A stretch of DNA of 42,303 bases from Megasphaera sp. (GCA_022649055.1 JALCNL010000008.1:1-42303); one strand, 5' to 3'; counted from the stretch's first letter, positions 15,645 to 25,055 are shown. The notes: generated by a model not told the origin, from the letters alone. Numbers and translations are program-made.

Positions 15645-16904
15645 TTATTTCTTTTCATAAATTTTTTTAATTTTATGATGAAGTTTCTGTATCTGTATTC
15701 TTGCTTCCCGGCGTATCGTTTCCGGATCAACAGTAATACGTGCATCTCCGCTTTTCATAGCTGCTTCTGCAACGGCTGCTGCAACGGCCGGCGCTACCCG
15801 TTCGTCAAAGGCATCAGGAATAACGTATGCTTCATTCAACTCAGCATCGGAAACAAGAGAGGCAATCGCATACGCAGCAGCAAGCTTCATTTCTTCATTG
15901 ATATGCCGTGCTCTTACAGCTAAGGCTCCTCGGAAAATGCCCGGAAAAACCATCACATTATTAATTTGGTTAGGAGCGTCAGAGCGTCCCGTACCAACAA
16001 TTCTCGCACCAGCCTGTTTAGCGGACTGATAATCTATTTCCGGTATAGGATTTGCCATAGCAAATACGACGGCATCCGAGTTCATAGAACAAATAAGTTT
16101 CTTAGTAAAAAGATGTGGCCCTGATACACCCAATAACAAATCCGCCCCAACTGCGGCATCCACCAGTGTTCCCTGTATATTATCTGTATTGGTGACCTCT
16201 GTCAGTTGTTTTTGTACACTATTCAACCCATTCATGCCTTTGTACAAGATGCCAGCTTTATCAACTACGATAACGTGCTGCGCACCGGCCAGAATAAGAA
16301 GACGTGCAATAGAAGCCCCCGCAGCTCCCGCCCCATTAATAACAATCTTAGCTGTTTTTAAGTTTTTCCCGACACAACGAAAAGCTCCGATAACTCCTGC
16401 TAAGGCCGAAATAGCAGTTCCATGCTGATCATCATGAAACACCGGTATATCCATTTCATTTTTTAACGTTGTTTCAATTTCATAACATTTAGGCGATGAA
16501 ATATCTTCTAAATTAATCCCTGCAAACGAAGGCTGCAGCAACTTTACTGCTTCAATAAATGTATGCGGATCTTTTGTATCCAAACAAATCGGTATTGCAT
16601 TAACCCCGCCAAACACCTTAAACAATACAGATTTTCCTTCCATAACCGGCATAGCCGCTTCCGGTCCAATATCCCCCAATCCCAAAACACGTGTTCCGTC
16701 AGATATAACGGCAATCATATTACCGCGACAGGTCAAATCAAAAGATAAATCTTTATTTTTCGTAATCTCACGACAAGGCTGTGCAACACCGGGGGTATAC
16801 AATGTGCTTAAATCGTCACTTGTTTCTAACACAGCACAAGGAAGCATTTCCAAAATACCTTTTTTCCCTTTTCTAACCTCCATTGCTTGTTCATCGAAAT
16901 TCAT
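15645..16904 (-). CDS. NAD(P)-dependent malic enzyme
   Basis: 419 residues, the short bacterial form without a phosphotransacetylase domain. YTPGVAQPCREI (about 35-46), GDIGPEAAMPVMEGK, the metal/substrate segment INLEDISSPKCYEIE and VFHDDQHGTA, and the nucleotide loop NGAGAAGASIARLL are all present. It decarboxylates malate to pyruvate in the cytoplasm. GGAGGAG lies 8 bases before the ATG at 16904; the frame extends 17 codons upstream without support. It is divergent from a LysR regulator, a classical arrangement for control by that protein. The promoter at 17150-17178 would give a long leader of about 240 bases. Confidence 0.93.
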   Translation of the reverse strand: MNFDEQAMEVRKGKKGILEMLPCAVLETSDDLSTLYTPGVAQPCREITKNKDLSFDLTCRGNMIAVISDGTRVLGLGDIGPEAAMPVMEGKSVLFKVFGGVNAIPICLDTKDPHTFIEAVKLLQPSFAGINLEDISSPKCYEIETTLKNEMDIPVFHDDQHGTAISALAGVIGAFRCVGKNLKTAKIVINGAGAAGASIARLLILAGAQHVIVVDKAGILYKGMNGLNSVQKQLTEVTNTDNIQGTLVDAAVGADLLLGVSGPHLFTKKLICSMNSDAVVFAMANPIPEIDYQSAKQAGARIVGTGRSDAPNQINNVMVFPGIFRGALAVRARHINEEMKLAAAYAIASLVSDAELNEAYVIPDAFDERVAPAVAAAVAEAAMKSGDARITVDPETIRREARIQIQKLHHKIKKIYEKK

Positions 16905-17281
16905 AAATATCTCCTCCATTATAAACTTAAAATACCCTAAAATAAGCAATAACATCCCTCACACAACAGTCAATAACAGTAATCATACCTGCCCACCACT
17001 ATCAAGTGGTACAGCAATAGCAACAGCTGCCGTTTGGAAATTTACAAATTTTAAAGTAAAAAATAAAAGAATGACATATGTCCATGGATATGCGAACACC
17101 TCTTTTTTTCGGGATACAATGGATATCACATTGCACAATCCATGTATATATAGTATAATCCCCCTATATATAAGTCAAAGACTTTAAGAATTATATAATC
17201 GATAGCTTTTATACTATATCATATGTATTTTTGTATACCTCTTCAATTTTTACAACTTAATAACGCAAAGGAATGAGCCTT
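16905..17281. other. Divergent control region between malic enzyme and LysR regulator
   Basis: 377 bases. It contains the malic enzyme promoter (17150-17178), its long leader with a small hairpin (ACCACT / AGTGGT around 17000), and near the LysR side an ATAG-N8-CTAT dyad at 17202-17217 that could be a LysR-type site. An open frame through here on the plus strand (16804-17187) is not supported by any ribosome site. Confidence 0.45.
17150..17178 (-). promoter_or_regulatory. Promoter of malic enzyme
   Basis: Minus strand: TTGACT (17178-17173), 17-base spacer, TACTAT (17155-17150). Good sigma-70 type match. Start of transcription near 17143 leaves about 240 bases of untranslated leader before the ATG at 16904. 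Confidence 0.55.
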
Positions 17282-18211
17282 ATGAGTGAATCTTCAAAAG
17301 AGTTTGAATACTTAAATAAACTTGTTGAAACCGGCAGTTTTTCTATAGCAGCTGAACAATTATATATTGCACAACCTTCTTTAAGCCAATTTGTAAAGCG
17401 TATAGAAAGAAATATCGGTACCGAAATCTTTGATCGGTCACATGTACCTATTCAACTAACAGAAGCCGGCAAAATTTATCTGGAAATTGGACGCAAGATA
17501 CAGGAATTGCATCATTCACGAGAAAAGCAAATTCAGGATCTAGGAAAGTTTATTCAAGGACAAGTACGTATAGGCAGCTCAAATTATCGAAGTTCCACGT
17601 TATTATCGAAGGTTATTCCTATTGTAAAAAATCTTTATCCTCATATTCATATCACGTTGGAAGAAGGAAAAACTAAGGAGTTGGAAGACTTTATATTACA
17701 AGGGAAAACAGACTTTTCTATTGTACTGCATCCCTTCTTCAATCCTGGACTGCAATATATCGAATTGTTTCGCGAAGAATTGCTTCTGGTCTTATCTTCA
17801 AACCATCCTTTATGCATACATAAAGATTACACTTTGTCTGCAAATTCTAAGTATCCGACAATTGATCCGCATAAACTTTTCCACGAACCGTTTATCGTTA
17901 TGAAGGAAGGCCAGCGGCTTAGAAATTCTTTTTTTGAATTTACTACAAAAAATGTTTTTTCTCCCCCCATTGTATTAGAATCCGGTGATATGGCTACTGC
18001 GCAAACACTAGCTGCCGCAGGTGTCGGTGCTACAATCGTTCCTGAGAAATTAGCGGCACATTGTACAGCGCCTATACCTCCCTGCTATTTCAGTTTAAGA
18101 AATTTTTTATCAGATTGGCAGGTTGTCATTGCTTTTAAAAAGGAAAAATATCTTTCCAAAGCAGCAAAAACGGTTATTCAAATTATAGAAGAAATCACAA
18201 AAAATGATTAA
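17282..18211 (+). CDS. LysR-family transcriptional regulator
   Basis: 309 residues. N-terminal winged HTH: EYLNKLVETGSFSIAAEQLYI, QPSLSQFVKRIERNIGTEIF, then LTEAGKIYLE; the rest is the periplasmic-binding-like effector domain (GQVRIGSSNYRSS, ELEDFILQGKTDFSIV, AAAGVGATIVP). The ATG at 17282 stands 9 bases after AAAGGA; an ATG at 17273 is too close to it. It is divergent from malic enzyme, so it may respond to an organic acid and control malate use (inference from layout). Ends near the minus-strand terminator of the next gene. Confidence 0.92.
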   Translation: MSESSKEFEYLNKLVETGSFSIAAEQLYIAQPSLSQFVKRIERNIGTEIFDRSHVPIQLTEAGKIYLEIGRKIQELHHSREKQIQDLGKFIQGQVRIGSSNYRSSTLLSKVIPIVKNLYPHIHITLEEGKTKELEDFILQGKTDFSIVLHPFFNPGLQYIELFREELLLVLSSNHPLCIHKDYTLSANSKYPTIDPHKLFHEPFIVMKEGQRLRNSFFEFTTKNVFSPPIVLESGDMATAQTLAAAGVGATIVPEKLAAHCTAPIPPCYFSLRNFLSDWQVVIAFKKEKYLSKAAKTVIQIIEEITKND

Positions 18212-18272
18212 TTAAATAGTAAGAATTCCATGACGTATTAAAAAACAGAATATACCCTCTTTGCAAAAAAAC

Positions 18273-18319
18273 ATCGGGGGACGCCTTTTGAAGTTATGAC
18301 ACAAAAGGCGTCCCCCGAT
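18273..18319 (-). terminator. Strong 18-bp hairpin terminator
   Basis: ATCGGGGGACGCCTTTTG (18273-18290) and its exact complement (18302-18319) form a perfect 18-bp stem. Reading leftward it is followed by TTTTTTT, so it mainly ends the 4-hydroxybutyrate dehydrogenase transcript; it may also stop the convergent LysR transcript. Confidence 0.88.
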
Positions 18320-18373
18320 TCTGCTTGATACCGTCAATTATCCGACAATTACCAACACATATCTTCCTAGAAA

Positions 18374-19486
18374 TTAAAATAAGTTTTTATAAATTTCAAT
18401 CACATCATCTTCACTCAAAACAACAAAATTATTAGCCATTAATCTGCCCTGATTCGCCATCACCGAATCGGCAAATTCCTTTAAATCTGTTTCTGTTACT
18501 CCATATTCATGGAGCGCTTTTTTCGGTAAAATAACATTTAAAAGTCTTTCCAATTCACCATATACATTCTCCCCCTTACATCCCAGTATTTTTGAAAAGA
18601 ACTGATTCATTACAGCAATTTCCCCATCTGATTTGATAGACATATACCGATTCATAACACCTGTAAACATGGCATAGTTCGATTCACCGTGCGCTACATG
18701 ATATTTTGCTCCCAACGGATAACTCATCGCGTGAACAGCAGCACATCCTGCATTTCCAAATGCAACGCCAGCATAATTACTCGCAAATAAAAAGTTTTTC
18801 ATCAAGGGGATACGTGCCTCTCTGCCCTGTTCTCTAATCCGAATAAACCCGTTTAAAATCTTTTCAATTGCCTTGTAACTAAACATGCGAGTCGTTTCGT
18901 TCGCCTTGGGTGACAATGCCGATTCAACAGCATGCACCAACGCATCAATAGAACTTGTCGCAAACACGTTAAACGGAAGTGTCTTCAATAATTCTGGTAT
19001 AAGGACAGCTTGATCACCATATAATTGCTCAACGGCTAATCCTTTTTTCGTATGCCGGCTGACCAATGCCAGTACCGCCACATTCGTTACCTCACTGCCT
19101 GTACCACAGGTCGTTGGTACAATAACCAGCTCCTTATCTTTTATTGGTGTAATTTTTCCGTCATACAAATCAAGAACAGGTGAAACATTTTTAAGTGCGA
19201 AAATTTTTGATAAATCAATGACAGTACCCCCGCCGATAGCGATAATTCGTTTTACATTTTTTGGCATGTCTTGGTAAATAGCTTCCGCCATTTCATCTGA
19301 TGGCTCTCCTGTTCCATATTTTTCCTGAAATAGTATCTCACACGCTAAATGTAAATCCCTAAAATTCGGATCATAAATATATTGATTGGTAATAATCAAA
19401 TCACCCTTGCCAAGATGAAAATCGTCGGCAAATTCTCTACATGTAGTATAGGACATAATCGTCGGTTTAATCATTAACTCCTGCAT
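18374..19486 (-). CDS. 4hbD: 4-hydroxybutyrate dehydrogenase, iron-type alcohol dehydrogenase family
   Basis: 370 residues. Family III (iron) alcohol dehydrogenase with the NAD motif IAIGGGTVIDLSK, PTTCGTGSEVTN, and metal-binding SSIDALVHAVES and HAMSYPLGAKYHVAHGES. The stretches FQEKYGTGEPSDEM and LVIVPTTCGTGSEVT strongly recall clostridial 4-hydroxybutyrate dehydrogenase, which interconverts succinate semialdehyde and 4-hydroxybutyrate. This links directly to the GABA aminotransferase at 5.3-6.6 kb. GGGGGA precedes the ATG at 19486; seven upstream codons in frame are unlikely. It follows the regulator at 19589-20920 on the same strand with a gap of about 100 bases. Confidence 0.88.
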   Translation of the reverse strand: MQELMIKPTIMSYTTCREFADDFHLGKGDLIITNQYIYDPNFRDLHLACEILFQEKYGTGEPSDEMAEAIYQDMPKNVKRIIAIGGGTVIDLSKIFALKNVSPVLDLYDGKITPIKDKELVIVPTTCGTGSEVTNVAVLALVSRHTKKGLAVEQLYGDQAVLIPELLKTLPFNVFATSSIDALVHAVESALSPKANETTRMFSYKAIEKILNGFIRIREQGREARIPLMKNFLFASNYAGVAFGNAGCAAVHAMSYPLGAKYHVAHGESNYAMFTGVMNRYMSIKSDGEIAVMNQFFSKILGCKGENVYGELERLLNVILPKKALHEYGVTETDLKEFADSVMANQGRLMANNFVVLSEDDVIEIYKNLF

Positions 19487-19588
19487 ATAAGTTCCCCCTT
19501 TTAACAAAACAACATAATTTATTTATTCCAAAATTCTTATGCTGCCGGAATATGGACAGCTTTTATATTATATGATTTCTTCTATCCA

Positions 19589-20920
19589 CTATCCGTCCAA
19601 ATGAAATCGTATCATACGACTAGGGCGACCTGCTGTTGACGTCGCCTTTTTACCGATAACAACAATTGCCTGGCATTGTTCAAGACGGGAAAGGATTCGG
19701 TTTACTGTGCGAATATTCATTTTAAGATATTGTGACAATTCACGCGGTGTGCACACACTAATTTTATATTGCTGCAACGTCTGCTGGATACGCGTCAATA
19801 CTTGCTTGCTAATTCCCGCACGGATAGATAGGTCATTTAGTCTGCCATTATCTGCAAAAACAGACACATGAGCAGATTTAGCTACGGTCAATAGCGGCCC
19901 TATAAATGAATCATATCCATCCAGAACATAACAACTTACTTTTTCAGCATGTTGCACCGCTTTCCGCTGTGCTGTAACTGCACACTTTTTCGCATCAACC
20001 GGTGTATCTCCTAATCCAATTCCTACTGCAAAAGCTGTAACATATCCATTATCTGCCAATGACGGATTAAAAACATCAAACCGTGTAAAATTCCCCGTTT
20101 CAGCTGCTATCATTGCCTGCGTACTTGCTAAATAATATTGATTGTATTCCGTTTGAAATACAGCCGCTTTAATTCGTTTGGCATAATGATATACCATTTC
20201 TCTAATATGTTCCTGTGTTTTCAATAACGGAATTTCACTTTTTTCATACCATGAAACATCTTCGGAAAAATCAATATGAATAGCTATAACAGCAAATCTA
20301 CCACTTTTTGTATCTATAATTTGATAACGTAATTCCAGAATTTCTATATGATGAAAGAAATCTTCTACATTAGGAAACATTCGAATAACCGGAATATTTT
20401 TTTTACGCAGCGCTTCCGCCACTGATTCCAATCCAGTAATGCATACATCTGCTTGATGCTTCTGGTAATTGTTAACATGATACATTATCAATTTTTGAAT
20501 ATAGTCTTTATCCAAAACATCATAAATTACATTATAAAATATAATTTTGTTAAAGGCGATTCCAAGACTACGTCGTATCTTATCAAAGGTATCCGTTTCA
20601 AAACCATCTATGCTGATGGTATGGATAATATATCCATAGTTAATATTTGCCTGAATAATAGCAGCTGCTGTCGAAATAACATTTCGTGGAAGATAATCCC
20701 ATAAACAATGAGGGAAATATCGATTCGAAGCATAGTAATATGGGGCTTGACCAGTAAATAAAATACCATCTGCACGAGATTCAATAGAAGGCAATATTTT
20801 ATCCAGTTCCGTGAATGTCGTATAGGATATCCACGCAACCGTAACCGGCATTTTGTATAATGATATATTTTTTTTTAAATATGTAATACTAGTACGAGGA
20901 CCAATAACTGAAATTTTCAT
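19589..20920 (-). CDS. Putative regulator: PrpR-like sensor, cyclase/GGDEF-like middle, winged helix
   Basis: 443 residues with no signal or membrane segment. Residues 1 to about 210 look like a two-lobed sensor: GPRTSITYLKK at the start, ADGILFTGQAPYY, and QADVCITGLESVAEALRKK..PVIRMFP, reminiscent of the PrpR N-terminal ligand domain. Residues about 220-365 (FAVIAIHIDFS, then GYVTAFAVGIGLGDTPVDAKKCA) resemble a degenerate GGDEF or GTP-cyclohydrolase III-type palm domain. The last 70 residues (CTPRELSQYLKMNIRTVNRILSRL, basic tail) form a winged HTH. I know no named member with this set. It precedes the 4-hydroxybutyrate dehydrogenase on the same strand and may control it. Domain calls are by eye and tentative. 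Confidence 0.7.
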   Translation of the reverse strand: MKISVIGPRTSITYLKKNISLYKMPVTVAWISYTTFTELDKILPSIESRADGILFTGQAPYYYASNRYFPHCLWDYLPRNVISTAAAIIQANINYGYIIHTISIDGFETDTFDKIRRSLGIAFNKIIFYNVIYDVLDKDYIQKLIMYHVNNYQKHQADVCITGLESVAEALRKKNIPVIRMFPNVEDFFHHIEILELRYQIIDTKSGRFAVIAIHIDFSEDVSWYEKSEIPLLKTQEHIREMVYHYAKRIKAAVFQTEYNQYYLASTQAMIAAETGNFTRFDVFNPSLADNGYVTAFAVGIGLGDTPVDAKKCAVTAQRKAVQHAEKVSCYVLDGYDSFIGPLLTVAKSAHVSVFADNGRLNDLSIRAGISKQVLTRIQQTLQQYKISVCTPRELSQYLKMNIRTVNRILSRLEQCQAIVVIGKKATSTAGRPSRMIRFHLDG

Positions 20921-21109
20921 AATATACCTAAATATTATACGAAATAATAAATAAAAATATTAAAATTATAATTAACATGCATTTACATCTTATTAAAATT
21001 AGTTAAAGACATATTAAAGGACTATTAGAGACAAATTCATTTTAGTATAATTACCATTAATTTTCAAGTATTTTATAAGCAATCTGGTAATATGTCAACT
21101 CTATAAAAG

Positions 21110-21595
21110 AAAAGGTTTCAAAAAGATTCCCAGAAAGAGAGTGGTGTATCGTCAGCCTGGAAATTTCCTGACTGATTCTCTCGCCAGACAAGGCTCGCGT
21201 ATGTTGCCAGTGCCTCCTGGTTCTTGAATGCATCGATATAACCAATCTCTGACAGGATACCGGCAGCCATGACGGGCCCGATTCCAAGGATAGACAAAAG
21301 GCTTTGATACGCAGTGGGGTCAATCCCCTTGAGCGTCTTCTCGATGGCCTTATTCACAGCCTTGATCCCAGTTTCATAGGTCGAGAGCAGGGTGAAGGAT
21401 GAGGTCTTTTGTAAGCCTTTTCGCGTGTGAGCGCTTTGGGCCGGATGCAGGCGATGACAAACGCATCGACATAGTCGTTCTTGCCGAGGTCAATAAACGA
21501 TTGCTTGTAGTTTTTAATGGCCTTCGGATTCAAGCAGTATACCGCAGTGTGGAACGGAGCAAGAACCTCACAGGAAGAGAGATAAGAAGTTTTAC
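21110..21595 (-). pseudogene. IS110-family transposase remnant
   Basis: Minus strand: AVYCLNPKAIKNYKQSF, then LGKNDYVDAFVIACIRP from the DEDD N-terminal domain; after a frame change and internal deletion SFTLLSTYETGIKAVNKAI, then LLSILGIGPVMAAGILSEIG and ATYASLVWRENQSGNF from the C-terminal Transposase_20 domain, truncated soon after. Both ends and the linker are lost, so it is dead. It fills the gap between the regulator and the dipeptide operon. Confidence 0.85.
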
Positions 21596-21596
21596 C

Positions 21597-21626
21597 TTGT
21601 AAGCAAAGCGGAAATCTTGCTTACAA
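21597..21626. promoter_or_regulatory. Perfect inverted repeat upstream of the dipeptide operon
   Basis: TTGTAAGCAA (21597-21606) and TTGCTTACAA (21617-21626) are exact complements with a 10-base spacer, and a TATTATAC -10-like element follows at 21631. Position 25-54 bases before the first gene fits an operator or a 5' hairpin. It could also be an end of the IS110 remnant. Confidence 0.5.
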
Positions 21627-21650
21627 AATATATTATACGAGGGGATAGAT

Positions 21651-23180
21651 ATGAGAAAAAATTTTTATATTGTAACCATTATAGTGATGGTATGTTGTCT
21701 AATGCTTACAGGCTGCGGCAATAAAGAAATGGGGCAAGGTCAATGGGATGGCACTTTAAAAATTGCATTGCATCAGGATCCGCCTAATCTAGATCCTTGT
21801 TTTTCTACAGCTGCCGTAGATAGGCAAATATTTCAAGGAATTTTCGATACATTGGTCACACTTGATGAAAAGGGGAACATCAAGCCTATGTTGGCTGATT
21901 CTTGGGATATAAGTTCTGATGGTTTAGTGTACATATTTCATCTACATAAAGGAATCGTATTCCACGATGATACTCCATTTAATGCAGATGCCGTCGTTTT
22001 TAACATCAAAGAATCTTTAAAAAAATCTTCCAGCAGAAAAAGTGAATTATCATTTGTATCTGATGTAGAAACTATTGATGCAAATACAGTAAAGATAATA
22101 TTAAAAAAACCGTTCTCTCCATTTTTATCTGTTTTAACCGATAGAGCAGGCATGATGAGATCACCGGCTGCCGTAAAAAAATATGGTAAGGATTTTATGA
22201 ATCATCCCATAGGAACTGGTCCATTTTTGTTTAAAAACCGATTAAAAGGCGATAGTGTCACATTAACACAAAATCCCCACTATTGGAATCATGTTCACAT
22301 GCCTAAGGCAAAAAAAATTATTTATAAAATTATTGATGATCCCAATGTTGCTTTAGTTAATTTAAAAAGTGGTCAAATCGATTTTTCTGACTATTTACCT
22401 TTTAACCAAATCAATGACTATAAAAATGACCCTATAATTACTGCCTCCGATGAGCCGGCTTTGGGTTTTAACGGTTTTTTCCTAAACACCAAAAGTGAAG
22501 CATTTTCCGATGTACGTACTCGCAAAGCCATAGACCTTCTCATTGATCGAAAAGCAATTGTCAATGTAGCCCTATCTGGTGTCGGAACACCTGGCAGAAC
22601 AGCATTTCCCGAAATGAATTTTGCCTATGATACGTTAGATACTCCGCAGAAACCAAATATAGAAAAAGCAAAAGAATTACTTAAAGCAGCAGGAAAAGAC
22701 CATGGTTTCTCATTTACACTTTGTACTGACACGAATCCGATTAACCAAACAATGGCCCAAATGCTTCAAAAAATGATGCATGACGGCGGTATTGACATGA
22801 AAATACAAAAAGTTGACTTTGGCACTTTATTAGCCAAAGGAAAACGAGGACATTACGAAGCTATCGTCATCCAATGGAGCGGCCGTATCGACCCCGATCA
22901 AAATATTTATTCGTGGTTATATTCAGGAGCGTCTAATAATTATGCGTCTTACAGTAATTCTCATGTTGATGCAGCTTTGGAAGCAGCGAGAGCATCTCAG
23001 AATATAACACAGAGAAAACAATTATATCACCAAATGGACACATATCTTGATCGAGATGTTCCTTACATTTTTTTATATCATGCACACAATTTATATGGAA
23101 TGCGGCGTAATGTTAAGGGGTATATACCAAGTCCTGACGGCATGATAAAACCAGTAAACATATATAAAGAAGGAAATTAA
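21651..23180 (+). CDS. Dipeptide/oligopeptide-binding lipoprotein (family 5 SBP)
   Basis: 509 residues. Signal segment ending in lipobox MLTGC (Cys22). SBP_bac_5 features: LHQDPPNLDPCFSTAAVDRQI, LADSWDISSDGLVYIFHLHKGI, FHDDTPFNADAVVFNIK, MNHPIGTGPFLF and FSDVRTRKAIDLLIDRKAI. It captures peptides or related ligands outside the inner membrane and delivers them to the permeases encoded just downstream. ATG after GAGGGG. Less like the two other binding lipoproteins in the window than they are like each other. First gene of a six-gene operon ending with a gamma-glutamyltransferase homologue, so gamma-glutamyl peptides such as glutathione are possible ligands (inference). Confidence 0.92.
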   Translation: MRKNFYIVTIIVMVCCLMLTGCGNKEMGQGQWDGTLKIALHQDPPNLDPCFSTAAVDRQIFQGIFDTLVTLDEKGNIKPMLADSWDISSDGLVYIFHLHKGIVFHDDTPFNADAVVFNIKESLKKSSSRKSELSFVSDVETIDANTVKIILKKPFSPFLSVLTDRAGMMRSPAAVKKYGKDFMNHPIGTGPFLFKNRLKGDSVTLTQNPHYWNHVHMPKAKKIIYKIIDDPNVALVNLKSGQIDFSDYLPFNQINDYKNDPIITASDEPALGFNGFFLNTKSEAFSDVRTRKAIDLLIDRKAIVNVALSGVGTPGRTAFPEMNFAYDTLDTPQKPNIEKAKELLKAAGKDHGFSFTLCTDTNPINQTMAQMLQKMMHDGGIDMKIQKVDFGTLLAKGKRGHYEAIVIQWSGRIDPDQNIYSWLYSGASNNYASYSNSHVDAALEAARASQNITQRKQLYHQMDTYLDRDVPYIFLYHAHNLYGMRRNVKGYIPSPDGMIKPVNIYKEGN

Positions 23181-23214
23181 ATAAATTTTACAGATAAAAA
23201 CGAGGGGGATATAT

Positions 23215-24180
23215 ATGCGGCAACTTATTTTTAAAATAGTCTCATTCATTCCTGTATTCATTTTAGTTAGTATCATGGTGTTTTCTATGCTTCATATGTT
23301 GCCTGGTGATCCTGCAACAACGATATTAGGAAATGAAGCATCACCGGAAGCAATAGCAGCTTTAAATGAAAAATTAGGAATGAATAAACCTATTATAATG
23401 CAATATTTTGATTGGATTTGGGATATAATCCACGGTAATTTTGGAAATTCTATGGTAGATAATACCCCGGTCCTACAATTAATTTCCCAGCGATTACCCG
23501 CTACGTTGGAATTAATCACAGGCTCTTTTATCGTGGCATTGCTTATTGCTTTACCTACAGGAATTATATCGGCAGCCCGTCCAGGAACTTGGATTGATCA
23601 TATTTGCACATCAATATCCATGATTGGTATGTCCATTCCCCACTTTTGGTTAGGAATGATGATGATTATATTTTTTTCCGTAAAAATAGGAATTCTCCCA
23701 GCTTCCGGATATGTTCCTTTTTCTCAGGATCCGGCTGGAAATTTAGCTTCCATGATTATGCCTATGGTCGCTACTGGTTTTCGTCAATCAGCAGTTTTAA
23801 TGAGGATCGTACGCAGTAGTATGCTTGATATACTGAATGCCGATTATATTCGTACAGCTATAGCAAAAGGTCTTTCGGAAAGGTCCGTTTTAATGGGACA
23901 ATCCCTGCGAAATGCACTCATTCCTGTAGTTACTACCAGTGGTTTGCTCATTGCTGGCTTAATAGGCGGACTAGTTATTACAGAAACTATTTTTTCAATT
24001 CCAGGATTTGGTAAATTAATGATTGATTCTGTATTTCGCCGTGATTATACAACTGTCCAAGGCACCGTTTTAGTTACAGCCCTGCTTGTCATTTTCATCA
24101 ATATTGCAGTAGATGCATTATATACATACATCGATCCACGTATTAAAAACGAAAAAGAAGGTGGCCAAAATGACAAATAA
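23215..24180 (+). CDS. Dipeptide ABC transporter permease, DppB type
   Basis: 321 residues with about six membrane helices; N-terminal FIPVFILVSIMVFSMLHMLPGDPA is typical of DppB/OppB. The cytoplasmic EAA-like coupling loop is MLDILNADYIRTAIAKGLSE. A GAGGGGG ribosome site precedes the ATG. Forms the channel with the next gene, whose start it overlaps by 11 bases. Confidence 0.94.
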   Translation: MRQLIFKIVSFIPVFILVSIMVFSMLHMLPGDPATTILGNEASPEAIAALNEKLGMNKPIIMQYFDWIWDIIHGNFGNSMVDNTPVLQLISQRLPATLELITGSFIVALLIALPTGIISAARPGTWIDHICTSISMIGMSIPHFWLGMMMIIFFSVKIGILPASGYVPFSQDPAGNLASMIMPMVATGFRQSAVLMRIVRSSMLDILNADYIRTAIAKGLSERSVLMGQSLRNALIPVVTTSGLLIAGLIGGLVITETIFSIPGFGKLMIDSVFRRDYTTVQGTVLVTALLVIFINIAVDALYTYIDPRIKNEKEGGQNDK

Positions 24181-25042
24181 TCAGACCCATAGACAATCTA
24201 TGGTTCATGTAATCTTTTATCGCTTCCTACACGATAAACAAGCAATGCTCGGTACATGCATTATTTTTATTCTGCTATTTATCGCTGCTTTTGCTAATTT
24301 TCTTGCTCCGGCAAATCCTGTATTCCAGCAAAATTATTCTGCAATACTGATAGATCCGGGCACATCACAGTATCTACTGGGCAGTGATGAATTAGGACGG
24401 GATATTTTATCACGTCTAATATACGGTTCTCGTTTTACATTAGCAGCGGCTGTCCTTCCCGTATTTTTTGCGTTGCTTATCGGAGTTCCCATTGGACTGT
24501 ATGCCGGATTTAAAGGTGGTATCATGGATCAATGGGTCATTATGCGCATCGTTGATGCCTTCCAAGCTTTTCCTTCTCTGATTTTGGCATTGGCATTAGC
24601 CGCAATGTTGGGTGGAGGCTTTGCCAATGCAATGTTGGCCATCGGCATTGGATTTTTACCTAATTTTATTCGTATTACTCGTTCTCAGGTCATTAGTATT
24701 CGAAATTTAGAATATATTCAAGCAGCTAAATCAATTGGATGTACAAACATGCGTATTGTTTTTGTTCACATTTTACCTAATGTAATTCCCATTTTATTGG
24801 TACAAACAACATTATCCATGGCCACTGCCATTATTGCCGAAGCCGGTTTATCATATATCGGCATCGGAGCCAGTCCTGAACAACCTAGTTGGGGTTCTAT
24901 GCTGCGCACAGCACAAGGTTTTTTAAGTGTACAACCCTGGATGGCTTTTTGGCCAGGAATTTCTATATCCGCAGTCGTACTTGGATTTAATTTATTCGGT
25001 GATGGACTACGCCGTGCAATTGATTCGAAAATTCGGCACTAA
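24170..25042 (+). CDS. Dipeptide ABC transporter permease, DppC type
   Basis: 290 residues. N-terminal cytoplasmic part, then AMLGTCIIFILLFIAAFANFLAP and five more helices; YLLGSDELGRDILSRLIYGSR is the DppC/OppC signature, and IRNLEYIQAAKSIGCTN is the coupling loop. Start: ATG 24170 after AAGGTGG, overlapping the DppB gene (ATGACAAATAA), rather than the longer frame from 24113. Confidence 0.94.
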   Translation: MTNNQTHRQSMVHVIFYRFLHDKQAMLGTCIIFILLFIAAFANFLAPANPVFQQNYSAILIDPGTSQYLLGSDELGRDILSRLIYGSRFTLAAAVLPVFFALLIGVPIGLYAGFKGGIMDQWVIMRIVDAFQAFPSLILALALAAMLGGGFANAMLAIGIGFLPNFIRITRSQVISIRNLEYIQAAKSIGCTNMRIVFVHILPNVIPILLVQTTLSMATAIIAEAGLSYIGIGASPEQPSWGSMLRTAQGFLSVQPWMAFWPGISISAVVLGFNLFGDGLRRAIDSKIRH

Positions 25043-25055
25043 GGAGGAGAGACTC

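Noticed and set aside
17000-17060. Minus-strand frame reading QTAAVAIAVPLDSGGQV in the malic enzyme leader, like a transporter end
   Set aside because: Too short, with no other homologous piece nearby; probably chance.
16804-17187. Open frame of 127 codons opposite the start of malic enzyme
   Set aside because: It overlaps the malic enzyme gene and its promoter in antisense, has no ribosome site and no recognisable domain.
21399-21602. Plus-strand frame of 67 codons before the dipeptide operon
   Set aside because: It is the antisense of the IS110 remnant, whose minus-strand translation is clearly transposase-like.
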